This document shows, piece by piece, positions 20,694-34,526 of a DNA stretch of 64,000 nt. The notes under the pieces are model-generated. The model did not search any database. It was given only the letters and a program-made list of their open reading frames with translations, and was not told the origin of the DNA. The first letter of the stretch is position 1, and each line of letters starts with the position of its first letter. The stretch is taken from NCBI GenBank assembly GCA_963573385.1, contig CAUYLG010075596.1:1-64000 (forward strand), read 5' to 3'. The stretch is from Cacajao melanocephalus. Taxonomy: Eukaryota > Chordata > Mammalia > Primates > Pitheciidae. Both the position numbers and the translations under genes were made by a program.

Positions 20694-23329
20694 GAGATGG
20701 GCATACTATTCTTTATGCATCTCTCAGGCTTTTAATTATAAGTTCGTCTGGAAGAGCACTCCACCCCCAACCCCTACTTGCAGTTAGGCCTTGGTTTTTA
20801 CTTGATCTAGATTCTGTGTAGTTAAAAAGGTTGGTGGAGAAACAGGTAGGGAAAAGAGAAGAGGTCCATAGAGTATGGACCCTGGGCATGGATGGCTTTG
20901 CTCCCAGGCAGAAGAAAACTTATGAGAAGAGGGAAAGCAAGTATCCTCCCACTTCTCAGAACTTACATTTTTCCCATATGAAAAGGAGAACTCAGTTTGT
21001 GACCATTTCTTTAGATTCACAAAATATACCAGCATTTTAAATTAGGGTTTTCCTTGAGAGCTAAGTCTCTGGAGATGTGTTCTTGGAATACAGTCATAAT
21101 CACCTATAGCACATATTTGTAATACACACAGGTATACATACCACATTCATATTTGTGTATAACATTAGACTCTGTTACCATGGAAACGATTACAGTACTA
21201 ATAAATTTCCACTGTAATATGAAATAAGAAATTCAAATGAAATACCAAGCATTTGTTTAAGCACAAATAGCTTTCGTAATTAAATACATAGAGACAATAC
21301 AGAAAACTGCAAATTAATACTTAGAAGCCTTTTGCAGTATGAAAGTCGGCTTTGATGTTGTTTTCCCTTTTCCACTGCATTACATTATACATCTTTATAA
21401 ATTTAATTTGGCATTGGGTTAACAAGAATAGATCTGCTTGCTGCATGGGAGCTTTCACACACCTAAAAGCTGAGCTCTTATTCTAGATAGTTACACCTTC
21501 CATAGTCAGTGAAATGGCTCCTTTAATACTCAGAAGGAGGACTTTTATGAAAGAAAGCTCAAATGTGAAGTTGGTCTTACATCCCCTGTTTCATTCAGAC
21601 AATATGTAGAACTACCCCTGGGGTTTTGAATATATTAACATCCTTTCACAATTAACCCTAATGGGACAAGTGTAGCATTTTTTTTCCCAAGCAGATATAC
21701 TCAAAGCTGAAAAATACATAGTGTTTAAATAGATCTCATTATATCAGCTACACCAAATCTCTCCTCTTTATATACAGAGGATTGTACCTCTCTTCACTGT
21801 CATGCAACATTAAAATAGGAAGGCATACACAAGGATGACATAGATTTGACAAAAAATTAATGATTTGTACATCACTTTAATGCTTCAAATCTGCAATTCA
21901 TGTATGCTAATTAGTTCATAATGGGCTGTTGAAGAACAGAACTGTCATCCTGCTGCTTCACAGGTTTCTGGAAGCTCCAATTCAGCACAGACTTGCCTGG
22001 TTGGCTGCTGGATTCTGGGCTGTAACATGGCAGATCTATGATAGCATCCCCCTGCCCCAACACACAATTGTTTCCTGGATGTGGTGCTTTAATCTATCAG
22101 AGTTATGATGGCATATCTCAAATAAGTGGTTCCTGGGTGCTGCAATACATACCGGGAGCAATAGCATACCATCACTATATCTAAATGATTGATTTCTGGA
22201 TTTCAAGCTGTCAGGCTATACCTCAGAGGGCAGCTGTCAACTTCCTAAATGTATGAAGTTGCATTATGCAGCACATTTTGAAAATGTATGTACAACTTTT
22301 TTTTTATTTGCAGATAAAAAGGGCTGTAAAACTTAGAGAGAGGAAACAAAGGGGACTAGAAAGATCTGATGTCTTTTCTTACTGTGAAATCATGTGTAAT
22401 TCCCCACTGCAAGAGACACAGCTACCAGTCGCTTTTTCTGAGATCTCTTTTGGTCTTCGCACTGCAGAGGCAGAGACAAAGACTGTCACAACAGCGGGAG
22501 AGTGTGAGGCTGGGCTGCTTCACCAAACAAATGGAAGCACCAGGGCTTATTGGAAGCTGGGGGATTCGAAAACAAGTCGTTCTGTTTTTATTGGAGTGCA
22601 AACTGATTTTCCCTGATTCCATGATAGAGGCTTGATCCAATGTATATCTCATATCTCACCTACTGATCTGTAAACTCAGCTTCTACGCATGTCCAGATCT
22701 ATGATGACACAAAGGAAACAAGAATTGAATTGGTTTTTAGGCTCGAAGTAATCAGTCAGGTTTCTGATGTCTAAAATTTTCATCTTGAAGACTCCAGAAT
22801 GAAGACGCATTTATTTAAAAAAGCAATTTTTTTACACAATAGAAAATATGAACTAGACATCATAATGGAAAACTGAGCTATGCCAGGGAAAACATACTCC
22901 AAATGTAGTTAAACTATGAAAGGATTTCAGATTTTAGGAATAGTCACTTTGCAAATATGCAAAATAATGGTATCATCAAAGGGAGTCTAAAAGTGCTCAA
23001 GTTAATATGAATTTTTGTTCAGACATGTGTTTAAGACATTTAAACATGTATATAGAAAAACTATTGTAAGAACTGATATTTAATAAAGGTTGAATGAATG
23101 AATGATGTTCTTTAAATAATGCTGTGACATGAAAGACATAAAATGACATTTCAACCTAGAGTTCTGTATGTGGCTCTCCAGCCAGCAACAAGAAAGCCTG
23201 TGTTCAAAGTAACCATAATATTTTATCTACATTAACATTTGAATAACATTTTCTTGTGAGGAAAACCAAACCACAAATTTGAAACTCCCTTCCATGGATG
23301 GGCCATTCAATTTGCAGATTTAATGTTAA
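20694..23329. other. 2.6 kb largely repeat-free block
   Basis: No transposon is recognised. At 21966-22240 there is a faint ~60 bp periodicity around a ctgga(t/g) word. At 22290-22313 a run of T followed by atttgcag resembles a 3' splice acceptor, with the frame open to 22616, but no good donor or protein homology is seen. AT-rich homeodomain-like words (e.g. gctaattag at 21908) occur but are not evidence of function. Confidence 0.4.
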
Positions 23330-24655
23330 GTTTTAGTGAATATTTAGGGATAGGGTGGCTAGGTCATTTGGGAGATATATGCTTAGCCTGTTGAGAAACT
23401 GACAATCTGTTTTCCAAAGTCATTGTACCATTTTACATGCCCACCAGTAATTCATAAAAGACCCAATTTCTCCATATCCTTGCTGACACTTGATGTGGCC
23501 AATCTTTTAATTTTAGGCATTCCGATAAGGATTTAATTATATTTTGGTGTGGTTTTAATTTGTGTTTCCTTTATAACTAATGATGTTAGCATTTTTTTAT
23601 GTCCTTATTTGCCGTTGGTTTATCTTCTTTAGTGAAGCAACTCTTCAAATCTGTTGCTGATTTCTTACTTGAGTTGTTTGTTTCCTTATTCTTGAGTTTT
23701 GAGAGTTCTTTATATGTTCTGGATGTAGCCTTTTATCACATATATGATTTGCAAATATTTTCTATTACTCTGAGTCTTCTTTTTTTCATTCTTGTAGCAC
23801 TATTTTTTTGAAGAGCAGAATTTTTAACTTTTGATAAAGATATATTGATATCAATGTCAATATAGACGTATAGCTTTTGGTGTCTTCTTTCTTTGATCAG
23901 TCTGCCAGAATTTTATCTATTTTATTACCTTCTCAACAAACAGATTTTGTTTTCATTGATTTTTATCCATTATTTTTGCCTTCTATTTCATTGATGTGTG
24001 CTCTAATTCTTATTTCCCTTCATCTGCTTATTCTACCTTTCATTGATTTTTCCTGTATGATAAGGTGGATGCTGAGGTCATTGATTTTAGACCAAAGAGA
24101 AATGAAATCACATGTGCACACAAAGACTTTTATACAAATGTTCATAGAAGCTTTATTTTTAATGGCCCAAACCTGGAAACTACCCAAATGCTCATTAACA
24201 GGTAAATAAATACATGAATATGCTATATTTATATGACAGACTACTACTCAGCAATAAAAGGAGACAGACTATTACACAATGTGATGCATCTGAAAATAAT
24301 TATGCTCATGAAGAAGACAAAAAGAAGACACACTATATGATTTCATGGATATAAGATTATAGAAAATATAAAATGGCTTATAGTGATATAAAGCAGATTA
24401 ATGGCTGCCTGAGGATGGGGAAAGAAGGGTAGTCGGGAGGCATTCAAAAGGGGCACCAGGAAGCTTGGGCAGTGGTGAATATGTTCATTTACTTGATTTT
24501 ACAGAGTGTTTCTGGGATGTACACAGATGTGAAAACTAAGATTTTATATTATGTGTGTAGTTTATTGTATGTCAATTACATCTTGTATGTATATTGTATG
24601 TCAATTAGTTTATTGTGTGTAGTTTTTTGTATGTCAATTATATCTCAAAAATCTG
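23330..24655 (+). mobile_element. L1M with a 5' inversion (twin-priming structure)
   Basis: Bases 23330-24092 read as L1 ORF2 on the minus strand; 24093-24655 read as L1 ORF2 3' end plus 3'UTR on the plus strand. The 3'-most base of the inverted part and the first base of the direct part correspond to neighbouring positions of ORF2 (around the 'caagagaaatgaaa' text). This is the hallmark of twin-primed L1 integration. The inverted part also lacks a stretch of RT region near 23920. No coding capacity remains. Confidence 0.75.
24552..24640. repeat. ~63 bp tandem duplication in L1M 3'UTR
   Basis: 'tgtgtgtagttta' + 'ttgtatgtcaatta' at 24552-24577 recurs as 'tgtgtgtagtttt' + 'ttgtatgtcaatta' at about 24615-24640. 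A third partial 'ttgtatgtcaatta' lies between them. Confidence 0.8.
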
Positions 24656-24842
24656 TTTAAAATGTCATCATTATAAAATTGATGAAGGCCACAGAAAAGG
24701 AGAAAATATGTGCAATAATTAAATTTGACTTGTATCCAGGATTTATAAAGAACTCTTACTCTTGATGATGAGACAAATAACCCAATAAAACAATAAGCAA
24801 AATATTTCAATAGACATTCATAAAAAGTATATATATTTATAT

Positions 24843-25129
24843 GGCTGGGCATGGTGGCTCACTCCTGTAATCCCAGCATTTTGGGAGGCTGCGGTGGGCA
24901 GATCACTTGAGGCCAGGAGTTCTAGACCAGCCTTACCAATATGGAGAAACCCTGTCTCTACTAAAAATACAAAATTAACTGTATGTAGTGGCACATGCCT
25001 GTAATCCTAGCTACTCAGGAGGCTGAGGCAGGAGAATCGCTTGAACCCAGGAGGCGGAGGTTGTAGTGAGCCGAGATTGTCATTGCACTCCAGCCTGGGC
25101 AACCAGAGCAAAACTCCAACTCAAAAAAT

Positions 25130-25133
<4 letters not shown>
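24843..25133 (+). mobile_element. Alu SINE (full-length)
   Basis: Begins ggctgggcatggtggctcac, contains 'tactaaaaatacaaaatta' and 'ggcggaggttgtagtgagc', and ends in an A-rich tail that passes into an AT run. Probably AluS/J. Confidence 0.95.

Positions 25134-25172
<39 letters not shown>
25134..25172. repeat. (AT)n microsatellite at Alu tail
   Basis: A 39-base perfect AT run replaces the Alu poly(A) end, a common birthplace of microsatellites. Likely polymorphic in length. Confidence 0.95.
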
Positions 25173-25175
<3 letters not shown>

Positions 25176-25545
25176 TAGCCAATAAGCCCATGAAAAGGTA
25201 CTCAACAATATTAGTCATCAGAGAAAGCAAATGAAAGCCACAATGTAATATCACTACACATCCACTAGTATAGCTAAAATTAAAATGAGTAGTAACACTA
25301 TGAAATGTTGGTGAGGATGTGAAGGAGTTGGAATTTTAATTCACCCTGGCAGGAGTGTAAAATGGCAAAACATCCCTGGAAAATTGTTTGACAATTTCTT
25401 TAAAAGGAAAATATATATAATTCCTAGGACCCAGCAGTTTATTTCCTGGGTATATACCCAAGAGAACAGAAAGCATATGCCTATATAAATATATAAATAT
25501 TCATAGAAGTTTTATTCAAAATTTCTCAAAACTGGAAACAATCCC

Positions 25546-26650
25546 TCTTGTCCTTTGGGAACTCCAATTACATGTATATTTGATGTTTGAAGTTGTCCCT
25601 TGGTTCACTGATGGCTCTGCTCATTTTCTTTTTCTTTTTTCTTTTTTTATTCTCTCCAGTTTCATTTTGGATAGCTTTTATTGCTATATCTTCAAGTTTT
25701 TTTTTCTCCAATGTTTAACTTGCAGTATTTTTCATCTCAGATATTGTAGTTTTTATCTCTAGAAGGTCTGTTTGGGTCTTTCACGTCTTTCATGTCTCTA
25801 GTCATCATGTGCAATCTTTCCTCCAGCTTCTTGAACTTTGGGAATACTGTTGTACTATTTTAATGTCCCGTCTAGTAATTCTATCATCTGTGTGATTCTT
25901 ATGTCAGTTTCAATTGACTGATTTTTGTCCTTATTACAAATCATAATTTCCTACTTCCAAATGCTAATTTGAAATTTTAATTCTGCTAAGTGCTGAATGG
26001 ATAGCAGACATTGTAAGTTTTACCTTTTTGGCTGCTGGATATGTTTGTATTCCTGTAAATAGTCTTGAGATTTGTTTTTTTTTCTGGGATGTACTTGAAT
26101 TACTTACAGTTTGATCCTTCCAGAGCTTGCATTTGAGCTTTGCTAAGTGGAACTAGAGCAGTCTTTAATCTAGGGGTATCTTTGTCTCAAGACTCAAGCT
26201 AAACCTTTTTGAAAACTCTACTTAATTCCTGTGAATTAAGAGGTTTTCCACCATAGCTGGTAGGAGCAGGAACTATTCCTGGCTTTGTGTGTGGTCCTGG
26301 CATTGTCCCTTTAATCTTTTCAGGGAGTTCTTTCCCTAGACCTGCATAGTGTTCTCTGAAACATACAGGAATCAGGATTCAGCTGATGATGGAAGCAGAG
26401 CCCTCAGCAGGTCTGTTTTCTTCTCTCTATTCTCTACCCTGTAAACTCTAGCCGTGCAGACACTTGTCTCTTCCCCACTCCAGAAGGCCACTGTTCTCTC
26501 CTGGGATCTCACTCTGTGCCTCAGCCAGAGACTCTCTCCAGGCGGAAAACTGTGCCAATTGGGGCATCACTGCATTTGTTTCCCATCATTCTGCGCTCAT
26601 GGTTTTTTATTGCTAGCGTCCAAAGTCTTTCTAACCATTGTGCCATATAT
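25546..26650 (-). mobile_element. L1M 5'UTR/ORF1-upstream region, minus strand
   Basis: Reads as antisense old L1M 5' sequence: 'gggaactccaattacatgta', 'atctctagaaggtctgtttg', 'gctgctggatatgtttgtat', 'gaggttttccaccatagctg', 'caggaactattcctgg'. It abuts plus-strand L1M at about 25545. Either an independent L1M or part of a rearranged one. Confidence 0.65.
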
Positions 26651-26857
26651 TTTATCCGGCTTTTAAAATTGTTTCAGTAATAATAAATAAAATGCAACAT
26701 CTGCTTTTCTAAGTAACTCTCAATCTTGTAAAGAAGTAGGAAATTTATAAATAATACTTTAGGGTAAAAGAAAAATCAGGTGGTAAGTTAAGTAGAGAAA
26801 GAACGGTTAAGTATAAAAATGGCCAATAGCTTCTGGTTTGAAAATGGAAAAGGATAT

Positions 26858-27671
<814 letters not shown>

Positions 27672-28893
27672 GATGTTCAATAAAATGATTAATTTTTGCT
27701 CCTGTCCAACAGTGAGGTTGTTAGGGTAGTAAATCTCCCATCTGCAGGAACTTCCTCCGACAGTGGTGATCATCATTCACCTGCTGGTATATGAAGGACT
27801 AAATTCAAAGTGTGTGTCATTTGTTGTCAGTCTCTGTTACTAGAATAAATGTCTGGAATAAAATTATGGGTAGCTATTAGGCAGATTCTTATGGCAACAC
27901 TGGCTTCTATGAGTCAGAACATCCTCAACCTCCACCTTCACCTCCAGAGGGACCCAAATTACACAAGAGATGAAGGGAAGCAATGGCTTTATAAGACCTA
28001 GAATTAGAAATTTTATAATATTTTTAACACTCTAAATGGCATATCCTCATCCTCCTTGATAAAATTTACATCTATTCTTCAAACATGCTATCTGTGTTCA
28101 GAAAAATCAGTTTCAGTATTTAAAAATAGGGGATTTGGCCTTAATTTTTCTTCAACTTGGTTTCCCTTTGCTTGAAGTAGTTTTCCGGTATTTATCTAGT
28201 GAACTTCTAGTTATGATGTCTGGATAACTTTGTCCCCATCTGAAAATAAGTCAAATCAGTTTTTATTAATAAAAATTTCTTAATAAATACCATAAATTGT
28301 TTGTATATAGACTCCAAGTACAGTCTAGTCCTTTGCCCAGATAAATAATTGCATTCAAGGATAAGCAGCCAATGAGATAAAAGACAGAGAGCTGACCATT
28401 CACCTTCCTCACCTTGGTGGGAATAGACACACATGGTGCATGGTTGTCACTTTGGGTTGTAAAAGTTCTCTCTGCATGTGGGGATATGCACAGATGAGCA
28501 ATTAGCTAAATGTGCACATGCGTTGTATTGGAGAAGAACCTTGCTCCTGGCTAAATCAAAGGGTTCATTATCGAGGCTAATTCCAACTCACTTAGCTTCT
28601 CTGTGAGAAATAAATAATGCTCCATAGCCTCGTATGTCTAGTCAATGTGCTGTAAGTCCAAGAAAGGCTAGGTAGCAGAGACAATGGGGTTAACAAATGG
28701 TCCACTGGTTTGCTTGTTTATTTATTTAGGGAATGTTTGTTTTGAGTCAGGCCTTCTTTATAAGGTTCTTATGAAGAAAGGTAAGACAAAAATTCAAAAC
28801 AGACCAGATAGAATAAGAGGTTTACAAGCATAATTAGGTTTAAGATCTTCTAAATCTGTTTGGCTATTTTATTTGCTAAATGGGTAGTGTGCC
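27672..28893. other. Non-repetitive sequence
   Basis: No repeat or gene recognised with confidence. Confidence 0.45.
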
Positions 28894-29284
28894 TGTCTTA
28901 GTTCATTTTCTGCTGCTATAACAGAATACCACAGATTGGGTAATTTATAAAGAGAATAAGTTTATTTGGCTCATGGGTCTGGAGGCTGGGAAGTCCAAGA
29001 GCTTGGCACTGGCATCTGGTGTATCCTAACATGGTTGAAGGCATCAGATAGCAAACACATGCATACACTCAAGACAGAATAAATAGAAGCCAAGCTTATC
29101 CTTTCATCAGGAGCACACTCTTGAGATAAAAAACCCGCTCCCACAGTAACAGCATTTATCTATTCATAAGGGCAGAACCCTCATGATCTAATCACCTCTT
29201 AAAGGTCCCACCACTTAACACTGTTGCATTGGGTATTATGTTTCTAACGTATGAACTTTTGGGAGACATATTCAAACCATAGCA
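28894..29284 (-). mobile_element. MaLR/MLT1-type LTR, minus strand
   Basis: Begins tgtcttagttcattttctgctgctata in pattern, continues with 'gggtaatttataaag', 'ctggaggctgggaagtcc', 'ccctcatgatctaatcacc', and ends accatagca. Length 391 bp. Flanks gtgcc and gtatc match at 3 of 5 bases. Confidence 0.75.
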
Positions 29285-29758
29285 GTATCTACATTCAGAT
29301 TGTGTCTATGTGGAATTAGAACAACTCTAAAATATTTTTAAGAATAAGATGATAAATTTTTGTTTTATTGACCAAAACAATATGTATCAAGAAAATGGTT
29401 TGGCTGACTTTATTTTGTCAACTTTTATTTTCATTGATTGGAAGAATTTACTCATTTTACTTATTTATGAAAGTTTTCAGTTTGAAATGTATTTAATGTA
29501 CAGTTGATTGTGTCTCTGTTTGGAACACACACACACACACACACATTCCTTCTTTAATCTCTTCTTCCCATCTCCTAATAGGGAGACTGCCAATATGCCA
29601 GAGGCTAAAACAGTACTAGTACAATTGAGTTGCAATTATTCTAAATTTTTATGTTATCATCTGGCTTTCAGAATACTGATATCAAGTTCTCCATTGTGGA
29701 GTTTCCCATGAAATAGTGATGCTGAGTTTGGGAAAAGAGTTTGTAGCGATCTGGCTTA
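29285..29758. other. Spacer with a short CA run
   Basis: No gene seen. A (CA)n run lies at about 29526-29545. Confidence 0.5.
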
Positions 29759-30106
29759 ACATATTAACAGCATAATAGAACAAGCTAAGGCAAGAATCTC
29801 AGAACTCAGATTGGTTCTCTGAACTAACTCAGTCAAACAATAAAAAAGAAAAAAGAATGAACAAAACCTCTGAGAAATATGGTATTCTGTAAAGAGACCA
29901 AATCTATAACTCGTTAGTGCTCCTGAAAGAGATGGAGAGATAGCAAGCAACTTAGAGAACATATTTCAGGATATTATACATCAAAGCATCTGCAACTTCT
30001 CTAGAGAGGCCAACATTTAAATTCAGGAAATGCAGATAACCCTTGCAAGATACTACACAAGAAGACTATCCCAAGACACATAATCATCAGATTATGCAAG
30101 GTCAAA

Positions 30107-30373
30107 ATGAAGGGAAAAGTGTTAAGGGCACCTAGAGAAAAGAGGCAGGTCACCTACAAAGGGAAGCCCATCAGAGTAACAGCAGAACTTTCAGAAGAGA
30201 CTCTACAAGTCAGCAGGGTCTGGGGGCCTACGTTCAGCATCCTTATAGAAAAGAATTTCCAAACAAGAATTTCATATCCAGCCAAACTAAGCTTCATAAG
30301 CAAAGGAGAAATAAGATCCTTTTCAGACAAGAAAAGGCTGAGGGAATTTGTGGCCACCAGATTTCCCTTATGA
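30107..30373 (+). pseudogene. L1 ORF1p C-terminal fragment
   Basis: An 88-codon open piece with the ORF1p signature region around ETLQVSRVWGPTFSILIEKN and ISYPAKLSFISKGEI. This is the RNA-binding C-terminal domain. It ends at a premature stop. ORF1 upstream (29759-30106) is recognisable but frameshifted. Confidence 0.85.
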
Positions 30374-30503
30374 GGGGTCCTAAAAGGAGCACAAAACATG
30401 GAAAGACCAATACCAGCCACTACAAAAACACACTTAAGTATACAGATTATTGACTCTATAAAGAAACCACACAAATAAATCTGCATAATAACCAGCTATA
30501 AAC

Positions 30504-33500
30504 ATGATGACAGGAACAAATATGCACATATCAGTATTAATCTTGAATGTAAATGGGCTAACCCAATTAAAAGCCACAGAGTGGCAAGCTGGATAGAGAA
30601 GCAAGACCCATATGCTGTTTTCAGGAGACCCATCTCACGTGTCGTGACACCCATAGGCTCAAAATAAAGTGATGGAGGAAAACCTACCATGCAAATGAAA
30701 AAGAAAAAAAGGCAGAGGTTGGTATCCTAATTTCAGACAAAATACACTTTAAGCCAACAAAGATTTTTAAAAAGACAAAGAAGGATTTAATTCAGCAGGA
30801 AGACTTAACTATCCTAAATATGGATGCATAACACTGGAACACCTGGGTTCATAAAGCAAGTTCTTAGAGACCCATGAAGAGACTTAGATTTTCACACAAT
30901 AATAGTGAGAGATATTAACACCTCACTGACAGTATTGGACAGATCATCAAGGCAGAAAACTGACAAAGGTATTCAGAATTGGAACTCAACACTTGAGCAA
31001 ATGGACCTAATAGACATCTACAGACATGCCACCCAAAACAACAGAATATGTATTCTTGTCATCACTACGTGGCACATACACTAAAACTGACCACATAATT
31101 GGACATAATATAATCCTCAGTAAATTTTAAAAAAGTATATCAGCCATATTCTCAGTCTACAGTACAATAAAATTAGAAATCAAGACAAAGAAAATTGCTC
31201 AGAACTATACCATTACATAGAAATTAACAACCTATTCCAGAGAAGTTTTTGGGTAAATAATGAAATTAAGGCAGAAAACAAAAAATTTTATGAAACTAAT
31301 GAGAATAAACATACAACATACCAGAATCTCAGACAGCCACAGCAGTGTTAAGATGGAATTTTATTGCACTAAATGCTCACATCAAATTTGATGTGGGCAT
31401 AATTTGCATTAGAAAGATCTCAAATAAAAAGTCTAACATTACAACTAGAGGAACTAGAGAAACAAGAGCAAACCAACCCCAAAACTGGCAGAAGACAAGA
31501 AATAACTACAATCAAAGCTGAACTGAAGGAAACTTAGAGACAAAAAAAAATGCAAAAGATCAATGACTCAAGGAGTTTGTTTTTTGAAAGAATTAATAAG
31601 ATAGACCACTAGCTGGACTAATAAAGAAAAAAAGAGAGAAGATCCAAATAAATATAATCAGAAATGACAAAGGGGACATTACCACTGACCTCACAGAAAT
31701 TAAAAAAAAAATGTCAGAGACTAATATGAAGACATCTATGCACACAAACTAGAAAATCTAGAAGAAACGGATAAATTCCTAGACATATACAACCTCTCAA
31801 GACTGAACAGTACCAGCTCTTCTTTATACATCTGGTAGAATTTGGAATTCAAAATGAGTTTCAAAACTAAATCAGTTAAAAAGCCTACCATCCAAAAATA
31901 CCCAGGACCAGAGAGATTCACAGCTGAATTCTATCAGATGTATAAAGAAGAGCTGATACCATTACTACTGAAAGTATTCAAAAAAAATTGAAGGGCTCTT
32001 TCATAGCTCATTCTATGAGGCCACCATCATCCTGATACTAAAACCTGGCAGAGACACAATAAATAAAGAAAAATTCAGGCCAATATATATCCTTGATGAA
32101 CACAAATGCAAAAATCCTCAACAAAATACTAGCAAACTGAATCCAGTGACACATCAAAAACCTAATTTACTATGATCAAGTAGGCTTTATCTCTGGGATG
32201 CAAGGTTGGTTCAACATTTGCAAATCAATAAATGTGATTCACCACATAGACAAAACTTAAGAACCACATGATTATCTCAATACATACAGAAAAAGGCTTT
32301 GATAAAATCCAACATCCCTTCATGTTTAGAAACACTCAACAAACCAGGCACTGAAAGAACATTCTTCCAAATAATAAGAGCCATCTATGGCAAACCCACA
32401 GCTAACATCATACTGAATGAGCAAAAGCTGGAAGCATTTCCCTTGAAAACCAGAACAAGACAGGGTGCCCTATCACTTCTGCAGAACATAGTACTGGAAT
32501 CCTGGTCAGAGCAATTAGGCAAAAGAAACAAAGGAAAAAAAAAAGGCATCCAAACAGGAAGACAGGAAGTCAAACTATGCCTGTTTGCAGATGATATGAT
32601 TGTATACCTAAAAATCTCCATAGTCTCTGCCCTCAAATTCCCTGATCTGATAAATAACTTCAGCAAAGTTTCAGGATACAAAATTAACATACAAAAATCA
32701 GTAGCATTCCTATACACCACCAACCTCCAAGCTGAGAGCCAAATGAAGAACACAATCCCATTCACAATAGCCACAAAAAAGATAAGGTACCTAGGAATAC
32801 AGCTAACCAGGGAGGTGAAAGATCTCTACAACAAGAATTATGAAACATAATTGCTGCTCTAAGAAATCAGAGATGACATAAACAAATGGAAACACATTTC
32901 ATGCTCATGGATAGGAAGAATAAATATTGTTAAAATGGCCACACTGTCCAAAGCAATTTATAGGTTCAGTGCTATTCCTGTCAAATTACCAATGACATTC
33001 TAAACAGAATTAGAAAAAACTATTTCAAAATTCATATGAAACCAAAAAAAGCCCTAATAGCCAAGGCAATCTTAAACAAAAAGAACAAAGCTGGAATCAT
33101 TACATTACCTGACTTCAAACTATTCTAAAAAGATACAGTAACTAAAACAGCATGGTACTGGGACAAAGACACATAGACCAATGGAACAGAATAGAGTTCA
33201 GAAATAATTCCACACATCTACAACCATCTGATTTTCAACAAAGTCAAAACAATCAATGGGGAAAGAACTCCCTATTTAATAAATGGTCCTAAGATAACTG
33301 GCTAGCCATAAGCTGAAGATGAAACTAGACCCCTTTCTTATACCATACACAAAAATTAAGATGGATTAAAGACCTAAATGTAAAACCTAATACTAATACC
33401 ATAAAATCTCTGGAAGATAACCTTGAAAATAACATTCTGGACACAGGATCTGGCAAAGATTTCATAACAAAGAAATGAAAAGGAATTGCAGCAAAAACAA

Positions 33501-34301
33501 AAATTGACAAATGAAACCTAATTATGCTAAAGAGTTTCTGCACAGCAATAGAAACTATCAACAGAGTAAACAGACAACCTAAAGAATGGGAGAAAATATT
33601 TACAGACTACACATCTGACAAAGGTCTAATATCTATCATGTATAAAGAACTGAAACCAATTCATGAGAATAAAAACAAGCCTATTAAAAAGTGAGCCAAG
33701 GACATGAACACTTTACAAAAGAAGATATACATGTGGCCAATAAGCTTATGAAAAAAATGCTTAACATCAGTAATCATTAGAGAAATGCAAATTAAAACCA
33801 CAATGAGATACCATCTCACGTCAGTCAGAATGGCTATTATTAAAAAGTCAAAAAATAATGGATGTTAGTGAGGTTGCAGAGAAAAAAAATGCTTCTACAC
33901 TATTGGTAGGAGTGTAAATTAGTTCAGCCATTATAGAAAGCAGTGTGCTGACTCCAGAAGAACTTAAAACAGAATTACTATTCCACCCAGAAATCCCATT
34001 ATTGGGCATATGCCCAAAGGAAAAAAAAAATTGTTCTACCATAGGACATATACTTGTGTATGTTTATTGAAGCAATATTTGCAATAGCAAACACATGGAA
34101 TCAACCTAAATGCCTATAAATGGAAGACTGAATAAAGAAAATGTAGTACATATACATCATGGAATATTATACAGTCATAAAAAAGAATGAGATCATGTCC
34201 CTTGCAGCAACATAGATGAGCTGGAAGCCATTATCCTAAGCAAACTAATGTAAGAACAGAAAACCAAATACTACCTGTTCTCATTTACAATTGGGAGCTA
34301 A
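30504..34301 (+). pseudogene. L1 ORF2p (endonuclease/reverse transcriptase), inactivated
   Basis: The span from the ATG at 30504 to the TAA at 34299-34301 is about 3.8 kb, close to the normal ORF2 length. It contains the endonuclease start ('aatgtaaatgggctaa' at about 30548), the RT core and the C-terminal cysteine-rich region. The longest surviving open piece, 32299-32850 (183 codons), covers RT motifs including RQGA and the catalytic FADDMIVY at about 32584. In intact elements this protein nicks DNA and copies L1 RNA. Here multiple shifts and stops preclude function. Confidence 0.85.
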
Positions 34302-34526
34302 ATGAGAACACATGGACAAAAAGAGGGGAACAACAGACACCAGGGCCTACTTAAGAGTGAAGGGTCGGAGGAGGGAGAGGATCAAAAAACTATCAGGTAC
34401 TATGCTTGTTACCTAGGTGAAAAAATAGTCTGTATGCAAAACTCCCATGACATTCAGTTTAACTATATAAAAAAAAACCTTAACATGTACCCCTGAACCT
34501 ACAATAAAAGTTAAAAAAAAAAAAAG

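Larger units (their letters stand above)
24656..25545 (+). mobile_element. L1M ORF2 3' region, split by an Alu
   Basis: Both flanks of the Alu are ORF2: 'aaagaactcttactc' to the left; 'gccaataagcccatgaaaag' and 'tatacccaagagaacagaaag' to the right. The 3'UTR is not clearly reached. Confidence 0.75.
29759..34525 (+). mobile_element. 4.77 kb LINE-1, 5'-truncated, with poly(A) tail
   Basis: The element starts inside ORF1, runs through a near-full-length ORF2 and a 3'UTR ('ccagggcctacttaag' ... 'cccctgaacctacaataaaag') and ends in 13 A. The word ctggctta lies just before it (29751-29758) and just after the tail (34527-34534), giving the target-site duplication. Many stops and shifts in both ORFs show it is long dead. 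The 3'UTR style suggests L1PB/L1MA age. Confidence 0.92.

Noticed and set aside
32385..32774. 129-codon minus-strand frame
   Set aside because: It is the antisense shadow of the L1 reverse transcriptase remnant.
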